Below the pieces are notes generated by a model. That model searched no databases and was not told where the DNA came from. It saw only the letters and a list, made by a program, of their open reading frames with translations. Positions 1-7,764 of a stretch of 8,764 nt of DNA are shown here, piece after piece. This DNA comes from an uncultured Clostridia bacterium. GTDB taxonomy: Bacteria > Bacillota > Clostridia > Christensenellales > Borkfalkiaceae. Made by a program: the position numbers and the translations under genes. The stretch spans positions 1-8,764 of the forward strand of contig CAMWQK010000024.1 of assembly GCA_947176445.1 (NCBI GenBank), written 5' to 3'. Within the stretch, counting starts at the first letter, position 1; each line of letters starts with the position of its first letter.

Positions 1-1
1 T

Positions 2-598
2 CAAATGGTATCGGGCATTTACGATATCATGTCGCACATTCTCGAACAGTACTTCTCGGGCACGGACGACAATACGAGCGATTATATTGCCGAGGGGCTC
101 TTGCGCTCGCTCATTCACAGTGCGAATATCGCCGTCAAAAATCCCACCGACTACGAGGCGCGGAGCAACATCATGTGGACGGCGACCTGGGCGCTCAACA
201 CGCTGATCGCGCAGGGCAAGACGACGGACTGGATGGTGCACATGCTCGGTCAGGCGATCGGCGCGCATACCGACGCGACGCACGGCATGACGCTCGCCGC
301 CGTGAGTATGCCTTACTATCACCACATTCTGCCCTACGGAACGGCGAAGTTTGCGCGCTATGCAGTCAATGTGTGGGGCGTCGATCCTGCGGGCAAGACG
401 GAAGAGAAGATCGCACGCGAGGGCTTGGACGCGATGGCGAAGTGGATGAAGAGCATCGGACTTGTGATGAACATGACGGAGCTCGGCGCAACCCCCGACA
501 TGCTCGACGGACTTGTAAAGAGCACGGTCGTGATGGACGGCGGGTACAAGGTTCTTTCGGAGAGCGAGATCCGTGAAATTTACAGGGCAAGTTTCTAA
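2..598 (+). CDS. Iron-containing alcohol dehydrogenase, C-terminal part (5' truncated by window edge)
   Basis: This is the C-terminal, metal-binding half of a group III Fe-dependent alcohol dehydrogenase of the butanol dehydrogenase/YqhD type, a cytoplasmic enzyme family that reduces aldehydes with NAD(P)H, often in fermentation. The frame is open to the window edge. Counting from the Met codon at position 5, the metal ligands follow the family pattern: D7 and H11 (DIMSH), then H79 (MVHMLGQ) and H93 (ATHG), which line up with Asp194, His198, His267 and His281 of E. coli YqhD. Those offsets imply about 187 residues are missing upstream, including the nucleotide-binding domain, so the full protein would be about 385 residues, normal for the family. 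The Met at position 5 is internal, not a start. The gene ends shortly before a strong hairpin at 618-651. Physiological substrate and cofactor preference cannot be read from this fragment. Confidence 0.93.
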   Translation, partial: QMVSGIYDIMSHILEQYFSGTDDNTSDYIAEGLLRSLIHSANIAVKNPTDYEARSNIMWTATWALNTLIAQGKTTDWMVHMLGQAIGAHTDATHGMTLAAVSMPYYHHILPYGTAKFARYAVNVWGVDPAGKTEEKIAREGLDAMAKWMKSIGLVMNMTELGATPDMLDGLVKSTVVMDGGYKVLSESEIREIYRASF

Positions 599-617
599 GA
601 GGGGATGAAGTCATAAA

Positions 618-651
618 AGCCCCCGACGCGGCAAAAACCGCGTCGGGGGCT
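618..651. terminator. Hairpin terminator between convergent genes, probably bidirectional
   Basis: A perfect 14-bp GC-rich stem (618-631 pairing with 638-651) encloses a six-base loop, CAAAAA. It lies 19 bp after the alcohol dehydrogenase stop and 12 bp after the mazF stop on the other strand. It has short T-runs in both directions: four Ts right at the stem end on the minus strand (618-615), and a weaker CTATTGATTTT on the plus strand. The position between two convergent stops and the stem strength suggest it ends transcription from both sides. The T tracts are modest, so efficiency is uncertain. Confidence 0.85.
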
Positions 652-663
652 CTATTGATTTTA

Positions 664-1029
664 TCATGCTTTTTTGGAGTGATAATCTTCCTCGAATCCG
701 AGGCTGATGAGGATCGCGCGATCGACGCGGGACATCGTCGATTGCGGCAATTCGCCGATGCGCGACATCAACCGCTTCTTGTCGATCGTGCGGATCTGTT
801 CGAGCAGAATGACGGAATCCTTTTGCAGTCCGAACGCCGAGGGGAGTTCGATGTGCGTAGGGAGCCGCGCCTTGTGAATCTTACTCGTGACGGCGGCGGC
901 GATCACCGTGGGGGAATACTTGTTCCCCGTATCGTTCTGCACGACGAGCACGGGGCGCACGCCCCCCTGCTCGCTCCCCACGACGGGGGAGAGATCGGCA
1001 TAATAAAGTTCTCCGCGTTTGATATTCAT
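664..1029 (-). CDS. mazF: MazF/PemK-family mRNA interferase (EndoA-like toxin)
   Basis: This 121-residue protein is a type II toxin of the MazF/PemK family, a small dimeric endoribonuclease that cuts single-stranded mRNA at short specific sequences. It closely resembles Bacillus subtilis EndoA (NdoA) as I recall it: shared stretches include [17 protein letters not shown] near residues 12-28 and [14 protein letters not shown] at 71-84. The two residues important for catalysis in the B. subtilis enzyme, Arg25 and Thr48, are both present at the same numbers, so it looks intact and active. Length is normal (Bacillus 116). The ATG start is preceded by AGAGGAA at suitable spacing on the minus strand. 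In Bacillus a ribbon-helix-helix antitoxin gene lies directly upstream of the toxin, but here the upstream 197 bp hold no such gene on the same strand, and the next gene is divergent. The cleavage motif (UACAU in B. subtilis) may be shared, but this is inference. Confidence 0.94.
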   Translation of the reverse strand: MNIKRGELYYADLSPVVGSEQGGVRPVLVVQNDTGNKYSPTVIAAAVTSKIHKARLPTHIELPSAFGLQKDSVILLEQIRTIDKKRLMSRIGELPQSTMSRVDRAILISLGFEEDYHSKKA

Positions 1030-1226
1030 ACAATTCCTCTTTCGTAGGCAAAAGCTCTCTCCGTTATCAGTATATGTATGAGAGCAACTTTCTGCCCACG
1101 TTCTACGGGGAGTATTGCCTCGGACGCAAAAGTTTATTCCGCTTTTTGAGAAATATTTTCGCGCTTATTATGACAAACACAATAAAAACGTGTATAATAT
1201 AAAGCAAACAATTTTCGGGGGAGTGT
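1030..1226. other. Divergent intergenic region between mazF and the cation transporter
   Basis: These 197 bp separate the divergent mazF and transporter genes. The right half is AT-rich and contains the forward promoter at 1170-1198. On the minus strand I see the mazF ribosome binding site (AGAGG at 1040-1036) but no convincing -35/-10 pair; TATACT and GATAAC occur around 1058-1071 without a matching -35. No open frame here resembles an antitoxin, and no clear inverted repeat that could be a shared operator was found. Confidence 0.6.
1170..1198 (+). promoter_or_regulatory. SigA-type promoter for the cation transporter
   Basis: The -35 box ATGACA (1170-1175, one mismatch to TTGACA) is separated by exactly 17 bp from a perfect -10 box TATAAT (1193-1198). 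The start of transcription is expected near 1205, which gives a 5' leader of only about 20 nt before the ATG at 1227. This is too short for a metal riboswitch such as yybP-ykoY, so metal control, if any, would be by a protein repressor or after transcription. Confidence 0.8.
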
Positions 1227-2336
1227 ATGAAAACGAACGGCACGGCGGAGAGGAAGGGGCAGATCGCGAGCATCGTCGGGATTGTCTTAAATCTTCTGCT
1301 TGCGGGCGGCAAAATTGCGCTCGGAGCGGTCTTTTCGCTCGTCTCCGTCATTGCGGACGGGATCAACAATTTAAGCGACTGCGGCGGGAGCGTCGTCTCC
1401 GCCGTGTCCTTCCGCATTGCCGAAAAGCCGGCGGATAAGGAGCACCCCTACGGGCACAGGCGCGTAGAGTACGTCGCATCCATGATGATCGCATTCATCA
1501 TTCTTGCACTTGCCGTGGAGTTTTTCCGCGAGAGTCTGAACAAGGTTATCGCGGGGAGCACGGCGGAGGGCGGGCTCATCGTGTTTATCGTGCTCGGCGT
1601 CTCCATTCTCGTCAAGGGCGGGATGTTCGTGTACTTCCGTATCGTCTCCAAGAAAATCAATTCGGATACCCTGCGCGCGGCGTCGCTCGACAGTGCGTGC
1701 GACTGCCTTGCGACGCTCGTCGTCATCGTCGGGCTCGTGCTCTCCCGCTACACGGACTTCCCCGCAGACGGCTATGCGGGCATTCTCATTGCGCTGTTCA
1801 TCGCGTGGGAGGGGATCGGGATCGTGCGCGAGGCAAGCTCTAAATTGCTCGGACAGGCGCCCGACGAAGCGCTCGTTGACAGCGTAAAGCAGATTTTGTC
1901 CTCGGCGGAGGGAATCCTCGGCTATCACGATCTCTTCTTCTTTTCATACGGCAAGCACGCAGTATATGCGACCGTACATATCGAGACGGACGAGGCGCTC
2001 TCCGTGCGGAAATCGCACGAGCGGATCGACAAAATCGAACACGCCGTACTCGAACAGACGGGCGTAAAACTCACGGCGCACTGCGACCCCGTCAACCTGC
2101 GCGACAGCGAGGCGATAGAGCTCGAAGAGCGGGTGCGCAGCGCGATCGAGGGCATGGTGGACGGCATGAACGTGCACGACTTCCGCCTCGTGCGCGGAGC
2201 TAAGAAGAAGGCGGTGTTCGAGGTGGGAATTCCGTTCGACTGCAAAAAGAGCGACGGGGAGCTGAGAAACGACGTGGAGCGGGCGGTGCGCACGCTCGGG
2301 AACTACGAGCCGAGCGTCACGATCGAGCGGGAATAA
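1227..2336 (+). CDS. Cation diffusion facilitator (CDF) family metal exporter, possibly Mn(II)
   Basis: This 369-residue inner-membrane protein belongs to the CDF family, which exports divalent metals in exchange for protons. About six hydrophobic helices lie within residues 13-200. The metal site in TM2 is N47-x3-D51 (within ADGINNLSD) and in TM5 is D155-x3-D159 (LDSACDC); the family's HPYGHRR loop signature is at 73-79. Zn transporters usually carry His-Asp in these sites, whereas an Asn/Asp plus Asp-Asp set is known from manganese exporters such as MntE, so Mn(II) is a reasonable but unproven substrate. After the membrane part comes a cytoplasmic ferredoxin-like dimer domain (about 205-290) and an additional C-terminal segment (about 295-369) with a similar beta-alpha-beta look, making it longer than the usual 290-300 residues but close to the long MntE-like members. 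GGGGGAG at 1217-1223 lies only 3 bp from the ATG, a short spacing. It is monocistronic, between its own promoter and terminator. Confidence 0.92.
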   Translation: MKTNGTAERKGQIASIVGIVLNLLLAGGKIALGAVFSLVSVIADGINNLSDCGGSVVSAVSFRIAEKPADKEHPYGHRRVEYVASMMIAFIILALAVEFFRESLNKVIAGSTAEGGLIVFIVLGVSILVKGGMFVYFRIVSKKINSDTLRAASLDSACDCLATLVVIVGLVLSRYTDFPADGYAGILIALFIAWEGIGIVREASSKLLGQAPDEALVDSVKQILSSAEGILGYHDLFFFSYGKHAVYATVHIETDEALSVRKSHERIDKIEHAVLEQTGVKLTAHCDPVNLRDSEAIELEERVRSAIEGMVDGMNVHDFRLVRGAKKKAVFEVGIPFDCKKSDGELRNDVERAVRTLGNYEPSVTIERE

Positions 2337-2337
2337 C

Positions 2338-2370
2338 AAATTCGGGTGCAGACCGCGCCCGAATTTTTTT
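2338..2370 (+). terminator. Intrinsic terminator after the cation transporter
   Basis: A 12-bp stem (2338-2349 with 2355-2366, one G-T wobble) encloses a five-base loop, AGACC, and runs into seven consecutive Ts at 2364-2370. It begins one base after the transporter stop codon, so it very likely ends that transcript and insulates the plsX promoter. Confidence 0.93.
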
Positions 2371-2392
2371 GCCGTATGGAGCATGTTTCTCC

Positions 2393-2421
2393 TTGTCAAT
2401 TACAAAAAAAAATGGTATAAT
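2393..2421 (+). promoter_or_regulatory. Strong SigA-type promoter for the plsX-rnc-smc-ftsY cluster
   Basis: TTGTCA (2393-2398) and a perfect TATAAT (2416-2421) are 17 bp apart, and the -10 is extended by TGG directly before it (2413-2415). Transcription should begin near 2428, leaving a leader of about 32 nt. No sequence resembling the FapR operator of Bacillus lipid genes was recognised around it. Confidence 0.88.
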
Positions 2422-2446
2422 CGATTTTGTGTGACGTTTCAGACTT

Positions 2447-2452
2447 GGAGGA
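2447..2452 (+). promoter_or_regulatory. Ribosome binding site that fixes the plsX start
   Basis: GGAGGA lies 7 bp before the ATG at 2460. The frame stays open upstream to a TTG at 2427, but that codon sits at the expected transcription start and would add 11 residues before the family's normal N-terminus (LKIVVDAMGGD), so 2460 is the real start. Confidence 0.9.
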
Positions 2453-2459
2453 TACCGAA

Positions 2460-3491
2460 ATGTTGAAAATCGTGGTAGACGCAATGGGCGGAGACAACGC
2501 TCCCGTCGAGATCGTAAAGGGCGCTATTCAGGCGCTCGACGAGCGGAAGAACTTTGCCGTTGTGCTCACGGGCGACGAGGGAATGATCAGGACCGAACTC
2601 GCCAAATATAAATACGACAAATCGCGCGTGGAGATCGTGCACTGCTCGGAGGTCATCACCAACGACGACGTGCCCACGTCCGCCGTGCGCAGCAAGAAGG
2701 ACAGTTCCCTCGTGGTGGGAATGCGCATGCTGAAAGAGAACGACGAGGTGGGCGGATTCGTCTCGGCGGGCTCTACGGGCGCAGTGCTCACGGGCGGGAT
2801 CATGCTCATCGGGCGGATCAAAGGGGTCATGCGCCCCGCGCTCTGCCCCGGTATTCCCAACGTACGCGGCACGCGCACGCTTCTTTGCGACTGTGGCGCA
2901 AACGCGGAGTGCAAACCGCAGTACCTCGCGCAGTTCGGCATTATGGCGTCCGCCTACGCAAAAGCGGCGTTCGGTGTGAAGAGTCCGCGGGTGGGGCTTC
3001 TCACCAACGGCACGGAAGAGCACAAGGGCGATCCTCTGCATCAGGAAGCGCACCAGCTGTTGAAGCAGACAAGCTGTATCGACTTCGTCGGCAACATCGA
3101 GGGGCGGGACATCATGTACGGAGACGTCGATATCGCCGTGTCCGACGGGTTCTCGGGCAATATCGCGCTCAAATCCATCGAGGGCTGCGGCAAGACGGTT
3201 TCCACCGTTTTGAGCAACGAGTTCCGCGCGTCGCTCGGCTCGAAGATCAGCTATCTGTTTGCGCGCAAGCAGTTGAAGAAGTTAAAACTCATGCTCGACT
3301 ACGCGCGCCTCGGCGGTTCGGTGTTCCTCGGGCTGAAAAAAGTCGTCATCAAGACGCACGGCTCGTCCAAGGCGAAGAGTATCTGTCCCTCCGTCGTGCA
3401 GGCGGTGGACGCATACAACAACCACCTCGTAGAGACGATCGAGGAGATGCTCGGAAAAGTCGAGCTTTCGGGAGCGCAGGAGAATGCGTAA
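2460..3491 (+). CDS. plsX: Phosphate acyltransferase PlsX
   Basis: PlsX converts acyl-ACP and phosphate to acyl-phosphate, the donor used by PlsY to acylate glycerol-3-phosphate in the first step of bacterial phospholipid synthesis; it is a peripheral membrane enzyme. The 343-residue product has the family hallmarks in order: DAMGGD at 7-12, SAGSTGA, the CDCGAN segment, NGTEEHKG, GNIEGRD, DGFSGN, and a C-terminal GGSVFLGLKK followed by HGSS. Length matches the family (about 330-345), and no key motif is broken. The gene is first in the cluster behind the promoter at 2393-2421. Its last 8 bp overlap the start of rnc, suggesting translational coupling. In many Firmicutes acpP follows plsX, and in Bacillus fapR precedes it; neither is present here. 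Confidence 0.97.
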   Translation: MLKIVVDAMGGDNAPVEIVKGAIQALDERKNFAVVLTGDEGMIRTELAKYKYDKSRVEIVHCSEVITNDDVPTSAVRSKKDSSLVVGMRMLKENDEVGGFVSAGSTGAVLTGGIMLIGRIKGVMRPALCPGIPNVRGTRTLLCDCGANAECKPQYLAQFGIMASAYAKAAFGVKSPRVGLLTNGTEEHKGDPLHQEAHQLLKQTSCIDFVGNIEGRDIMYGDVDIAVSDGFSGNIALKSIEGCGKTVSTVLSNEFRASLGSKISYLFARKQLKKLKLMLDYARLGGSVFLGLKKVVIKTHGSSKAKSICPSVVQAVDAYNNHLVETIEEMLGKVELSGAQENA

Positions 3492-4149
3492 CGGCGACGA
3501 CTGGACGGAACACGATTGGAAAAAGGCGGAGAGTATTCTCGGCTACAAGTTCAAAGATAAAGAGCTTCTCATCGCCTGTTTTACGCATAAGTCCTACGCG
3601 AACGCGCGCGGAGGCAAGCACAACGAGCGGCGGGAATTTTTGGGAGACGCGGTGCTCGAGCTGTGCGTCACCGAAAAGCTGTATCAGCGTGTGGAGCAGG
3701 ACGAGGGCAAGCTCACCGAGCTTCGCCAGCGTTTCGTGAGTAAAGAGGCGCTGGAAGCGGCAACAAACCGCGCAGGGCTCATGGCGCTCCTTCGCTATTC
3801 GGGCGGGGAAGAGAACATTCGCGGCAAGACGCCCTCCAACCTCTTCGAAGCGGTCGTTGCGGGGCTGTATCTCGACGGCGGCATGGCACCCGTGCAGGCG
3901 TTCCTCGAACAGTATCTCTCCGAGGACGACACCGTCAATTATAAGACGCTCTTGCAGGAATACGTACAGGCGAGAACGAAGCAGACGCCCGACTACGGGA
4001 AGGCGGAAATGCTTACAAACGGAAAATATCATTGCACCGTAACGGCGCTCGGCAAGGCGGGCGAGGGAACGGGCGCAAGTATCAAAGAAGCGGAGACCGC
4101 CGCGGCGGAAGCGCTCTATCATATCCTTACAAAGGGGAATCAGCAGTGA
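3484..4149 (+). CDS. rnc: Ribonuclease III
   Basis: RNase III cuts double-stranded RNA in rRNA precursors and some mRNAs. The 221-residue protein has the endonuclease domain at about 12-145 and a double-stranded RNA-binding domain at about 152-216 (KTLLQEYVQ, then GTGASIKEAETAAA). The signature motif NERREFLGDAVLEL is at 47-60, giving the acidic residues E48, E51 and D55; E74 and E122 correspond to E. coli Glu65 and Glu117. The position matching E. coli Asp114, normally Asp in the DxxE motif, is Asn119 here (codon AAC at 3838-3840, context TPSNLFEAVV). That residue helps bind metal, so activity may be altered but need not be lost. The start overlaps plsX by 8 bp; GGGAG at 3470-3474 is 9 bp upstream and AGGAG at 3478-3482 is only 1 bp upstream. 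The stop overlaps the smc start by 4 bp (GTGA). Confidence 0.96.
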   Translation: MRNGDDWTEHDWKKAESILGYKFKDKELLIACFTHKSYANARGGKHNERREFLGDAVLELCVTEKLYQRVEQDEGKLTELRQRFVSKEALEAATNRAGLMALLRYSGGEENIRGKTPSNLFEAVVAGLYLDGGMAPVQAFLEQYLSEDDTVNYKTLLQEYVQARTKQTPDYGKAEMLTNGKYHCTVTALGKAGEGTGASIKEAETAAAEALYHILTKGNQQ

Positions 4150-7100
4150 ATTTCAAAGAAATACAACTCGTGGGGTTCAAGTCGTTTGCAGACAGAACCT
4201 CGATCAAATTCGACGACGGCGTGACCTGTATCGTCGGTCCGAACGGCTGCGGAAAATCCAACGTTGCCGACGCGGTGCGCTGGGTGCTCGGTGAGCAGTC
4301 GGCGAAGACGCTGCGCGGTTCGAGCATGCAGGACGTCATCTTCGGCGGCACGCAGACGCGCCGCCAGCTCTCCTATTGCGAAGTGACGCTCGTGTTCGAC
4401 AATGCGGAAAGGCTCTTCGATATCGAGTATGAAGAGGTCGCGATGACGCGCCGTCTGTACCGCTCGGGCGAGAGCGAATATCTTCTCAACAAACAGCCCT
4501 GCCGCCTCAAAGATATCGTCGCGCTTCTGCACGGCGTCGGTATCGGTAAGGAAGGTTATTCCATCATCGGACAGGGCAAGGTAGAGCAGATCATGAACGC
4601 CAAGCCTGAGGATCGCCGCGCCATCTTCGAGGAAGCGACGGGCGTCATGGCGTTCAAGACGCGCAAGGGCGAAATCGAGCGCAAGCTGGAAAACGCAAAG
4701 GACAATCTGACCGTATTCGTTCAGCGTATGGACGAGACGGAGAAGCAGTTGAAACCCCTCGAACGGCAGGCGGAGACGGCGAAAAAATACCGCACTTATT
4801 CGGAAGAACTCAAATACGAAGAGGTGAATACATACCTTCTGCGCTGCGAAAACGCGATCGTCGAGACCGACCGCTATCGCGGCAGAATGCAGCGAGCGAG
4901 CGAGCGTATCGGCGAAATCGATATCGAGCTTGCGAAGGTCAACGAAGAGGAGACGAACGTCCGCGAGCGCATCAACACTTCGGACGAGGAGCTCAGAGAA
5001 CTCAACAGCAAGCGGCTCAAATACGAAGTCGGGCTCGAACACAAGAGCGGCGAGGCGCGCCTCATCGCAGACCGTATCCGCCACTACGGCGACGATCTGA
5101 GAAAGGCGGGGGACAACGTTGCCTATGCGCAGAGGCGTTCGCAGGAGCTCGATCAGGAGATCGTCGGCTTCAACAAGCGCACGGAGAAGAACACCCGCCG
5201 TATCGACGAGTTGAACGGGGAGCGCGCCGCGCTCACGTTGAAGCTCGAAGAGGCGGACGCGCGCGTTGCCGCATACGAGAATATCGCAAGAGAAAAGCGG
5301 GAGCGCGAGCTCTCGTCGGTCGAGGACCTCTCCAAGGTACGTGCCGACCGCGGCAAGCTCTCCGCACGGCGCGACGCCGCGAGCGAGCGTATCGAAGAGG
5401 TGCGCACCGCGATCGAGAAGGAAGAGGCGAAGTGGGAGGAGTTCTCCTCGCAGCTCACTTCCTGCGTTGTGGACGTGGAAAAGACGGAAAAATTCTTGAA
5501 AGAGGGCGAGGAGAAGAGACAGTCGCTCACGGAGGAGATCCACGACCTCATGCTCTCCGAGCAGAAGATCACCCGCGAGGTCGCCGATTGCGATCGCTCG
5601 ATCTCCAACCTCAAGAACAATCTCGAAATGTACACCGACCTCAAAAACCGCTTCAACGGCTATAAGGACTCGGTGCGCAGATTACAGCTCACGGCAAAGA
5701 ACGATCCCGCGCTCGGGAGCAAGATCAAGGGCGCGATCGCGGATATCGTCTCGACGGACGCGAAGTACGAAGTTGCGATCGAGACGGCGTTCGGCGGGGC
5801 CATGCAGAACCTCGTCACGGCGACGGCGGACGACGCGCGCTACCTCATCGAATATCTGAAGCGTTCGGGTGGCGGTATCGTAACGTTTCTGCCCGTTGCG
5901 GCAATGCGCCCGCACTTCAACTCGCGCGAGATCGAGCAGGCGCTTAAAGAGCAAGGCGCGCTCGGACTTGCGGACGAGCTTGTAAAGTACGACCCGTATT
6001 ACGACAACATCATCAAAAATCTGCTCGGGAATACCCTTGTATGCGATACGATCGCGAATGCGACGGCGATCGCCAAGAAGTATCCCCGCGCGTTCAAGCT
6101 CGTCACGCTCGATGGCGACACTATCGCAACGAGCGGTGCGATGACGGGCGGCTCGCGTCGGCGCGACAGCGGCAACCTGCTTGCGGGCGAGCGCAATATT
6201 CACGAGTGCGAAGAGGGCATCAAGCAAAAGACGGAGATGATGGAGAAGCTGACAAGGACGCTCTCCGAGCGGAGCGCAGAGCGCGCCGCGGCGCAGGAGA
6301 GCCTTGAAGAGCTCCGCGCGCAGTTGCAGAGTAGTTCTGCATCTCTCGCCGCACTTACGCAGAGAAAGAGCGCGCTCGAAGGGCTGATTGCCGACACCGA
6401 GAAGGATCTCAACGACTATCGGTTGCTCCTCGATTCGCTCACGCGCACGGCGGAGACGCTCGAAAGCGAATATCTCTCCTCCTCCGAGAGCGAAGACGTA
6501 TTGAATAAGATCCGTTCGGCGGCGGCAGAGGAACTCTCCGCGCAGAACGCCGAGGCGGAGAAACTCCGCGCGGAGCTTACGGAGCTTCGCGGGCGCAGAC
6601 ACGAGCTCGAAATCGAGATCGCGCAGCTCACGGCGGAGAATACGGCGAACGTCCGCAACAGAGAGGACGCCGAGCGCGAGAAGGCGAGCATACTCGATCA
6701 GGTCGAGCGCACGCGCGCACAGATGGCGGAGACGGAGTCGCTCATTCAGCAGCTGAGGCGCGACGAAGAGCTCGCGGCGCTCTCCAAAGAGGAGCAGGAG
6801 CAGGTCGCCGAGATCCGCGCACGCATCGGCGAGGTCGAGGAAGAGAAGCGCACGTTGAGCGCACGGCAGCTTGAAATCGGCAAGACCAAGAACGAATATC
6901 TCTCCGAACAGCAGACACTGAGCGATACCAAATATAAGTGCGAAGTGGAGATCACCAAGATCGAGACGGGGCTTGAAAACTGGAAACAGCGCATGTCCGA
7001 AGCGTACGATTTGACGTACGAGACGGCGAAGGAATTGCAGGACGAGAACTACGATATCACGCAGTCGTATGCGAATATCAACAGCTTGAAGCACAAGATC

Positions 7101-7745
7101 GGCGCGCTCGGTCCCATCAACCAGAATGCGGAAGAGGACTACGACAATCTGTTTGCCCGCTATTCCGAGATGCAGACGCAGAAGAACGATCTCGACAAGG
7201 GTATCGAGGACTTGACGGGCGTGCTCACCCAGCTCAAAGGGGAGATGCAGAAGAAGTTCGACGAGGGCTTCAATTCCATCAACGATAACTTCACGCGTAT
7301 CTTCAAGGAACTCTTCGGCGGCGGTAAGGCGGAGATGCAGCTCGACTACGAGAACTGCGACGATCCGCTCAACGCGGGCGTGGAGATCGTCGCCTGCCCT
7401 CCGGGCAAGAAGCTTACGAAGATCTCGCTCCTTTCGGGCGGCGAGCGCGCGTTCACGGCAATCGCCATTCTGTTCGCGATTCTCAAGTCCCGCCCCATGC
7501 CGTTCTGTATTCTCGACGAGATCGAGGCGGCGCTCGACGAGGCGAACGTAGACCGCTTCGCGAAGTACCTGAAGAAGTTCTCCAAGGAGACGCAGTTCGT
7601 CGTCATTACGCACAGAAAGCCGACGATGAACCAGGCGGATTGTCTCTTCGGCGTCACCATGGAGGAGAAGGGCGTCTCCAAGATCGTCTCCGTCAAGCTG
7701 TCGGAAGTGGAGGCGAAACTCGGCGGCGATACCGTCATCGCATAG
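4146..7745 (+). CDS. smc: Chromosome segregation protein SMC
   Basis: SMC is the ATPase core of bacterial condensin; it dimerises through its hinge and, with ScpA and ScpB, compacts and separates the chromosome. The 1199-residue product (Bacillus 1186) is complete. Walker A GPNGCGKSN is at 31-39; the Q-loop (GQGKVEQI) has Gln143; a long charged coiled coil runs from about 170 to 510; the hinge spans about 520-670 and ends in GAMTGGS (664-670); a second coil follows to about 1030; the ABC signature LSGGE is at 1096-1100; and Walker B (FCILDE) gives D1124 and E1125, followed by the D-loop. The start is GTG at 4146, with AGGGGA (4133-4138) 7 bp upstream; the open frame continues to 4032 but that stretch lies within rnc and lacks family similarity, and FKEIQLVGFKSFAD is the normal N-terminus. 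It overlaps rnc by 4 bp, suggesting coupled translation. Confidence 0.98.
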   Translation: MNFKEIQLVGFKSFADRTSIKFDDGVTCIVGPNGCGKSNVADAVRWVLGEQSAKTLRGSSMQDVIFGGTQTRRQLSYCEVTLVFDNAERLFDIEYEEVAMTRRLYRSGESEYLLNKQPCRLKDIVALLHGVGIGKEGYSIIGQGKVEQIMNAKPEDRRAIFEEATGVMAFKTRKGEIERKLENAKDNLTVFVQRMDETEKQLKPLERQAETAKKYRTYSEELKYEEVNTYLLRCENAIVETDRYRGRMQRASERIGEIDIELAKVNEEETNVRERINTSDEELRELNSKRLKYEVGLEHKSGEARLIADRIRHYGDDLRKAGDNVAYAQRRSQELDQEIVGFNKRTEKNTRRIDELNGERAALTLKLEEADARVAAYENIAREKRERELSSVEDLSKVRADRGKLSARRDAASERIEEVRTAIEKEEAKWEEFSSQLTSCVVDVEKTEKFLKEGEEKRQSLTEEIHDLMLSEQKITREVADCDRSISNLKNNLEMYTDLKNRFNGYKDSVRRLQLTAKNDPALGSKIKGAIADIVSTDAKYEVAIETAFGGAMQNLVTATADDARYLIEYLKRSGGGIVTFLPVAAMRPHFNSREIEQALKEQGALGLADELVKYDPYYDNIIKNLLGNTLVCDTIANATAIAKKYPRAFKLVTLDGDTIATSGAMTGGSRRRDSGNLLAGERNIHECEEGIKQKTEMMEKLTRTLSERSAERAAAQESLEELRAQLQSSSASLAALTQRKSALEGLIADTEKDLNDYRLLLDSLTRTAETLESEYLSSSESEDVLNKIRSAAAEELSAQNAEAEKLRAELTELRGRRHELEIEIAQLTAENTANVRNREDAEREKASILDQVERTRAQMAETESLIQQLRRDEELAALSKEEQEQVAEIRARIGEVEEEKRTLSARQLEIGKTKNEYLSEQQTLSDTKYKCEVEITKIETGLENWKQRMSEAYDLTYETAKELQDENYDITQSYANINSLKHKIGALGPINQNAEEDYDNLFARYSEMQTQKNDLDKGIEDLTGVLTQLKGEMQKKFDEGFNSINDNFTRIFKELFGGGKAEMQLDYENCDDPLNAGVEIVACPPGKKLTKISLLSGGERAFTAIAILFAILKSRPMPFCILDEIEAALDEANVDRFAKYLKKFSKETQFVVITHRKPTMNQADCLFGVTMEEKGVSKIVSVKLSEVEAKLGGDTVIA

Positions 7746-7764
7746 TACATAGAGGAGGGCAAGC

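Noticed and set aside
655..1047. A plus-strand 130-residue frame opposite mazF
   Set aside because: It is the shadow of mazF, which has clear family similarity, catalytic residues and a ribosome binding site; the plus-strand frame has none of these.
1199..1226. A metal-sensing riboswitch before the cation transporter
   Set aside because: The promoter leaves a leader of only about 20 nt, too short for any known metal riboswitch.
1103..1417. A minus-strand frame upstream of mazF considered as an antitoxin
   Set aside because: It overlaps the start of the transporter, its product is rich in Pro, Ser and hydrophobic residues, and it shows no ribbon-helix-helix or AbrB-like pattern.
4032..4145. 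N-terminal extension of smc by 38 residues from an upstream ATG
   Set aside because: The stretch lies inside rnc, has no SMC similarity, and the GTG at 4146 has a well-spaced ribosome binding site and begins the conserved N-terminus.
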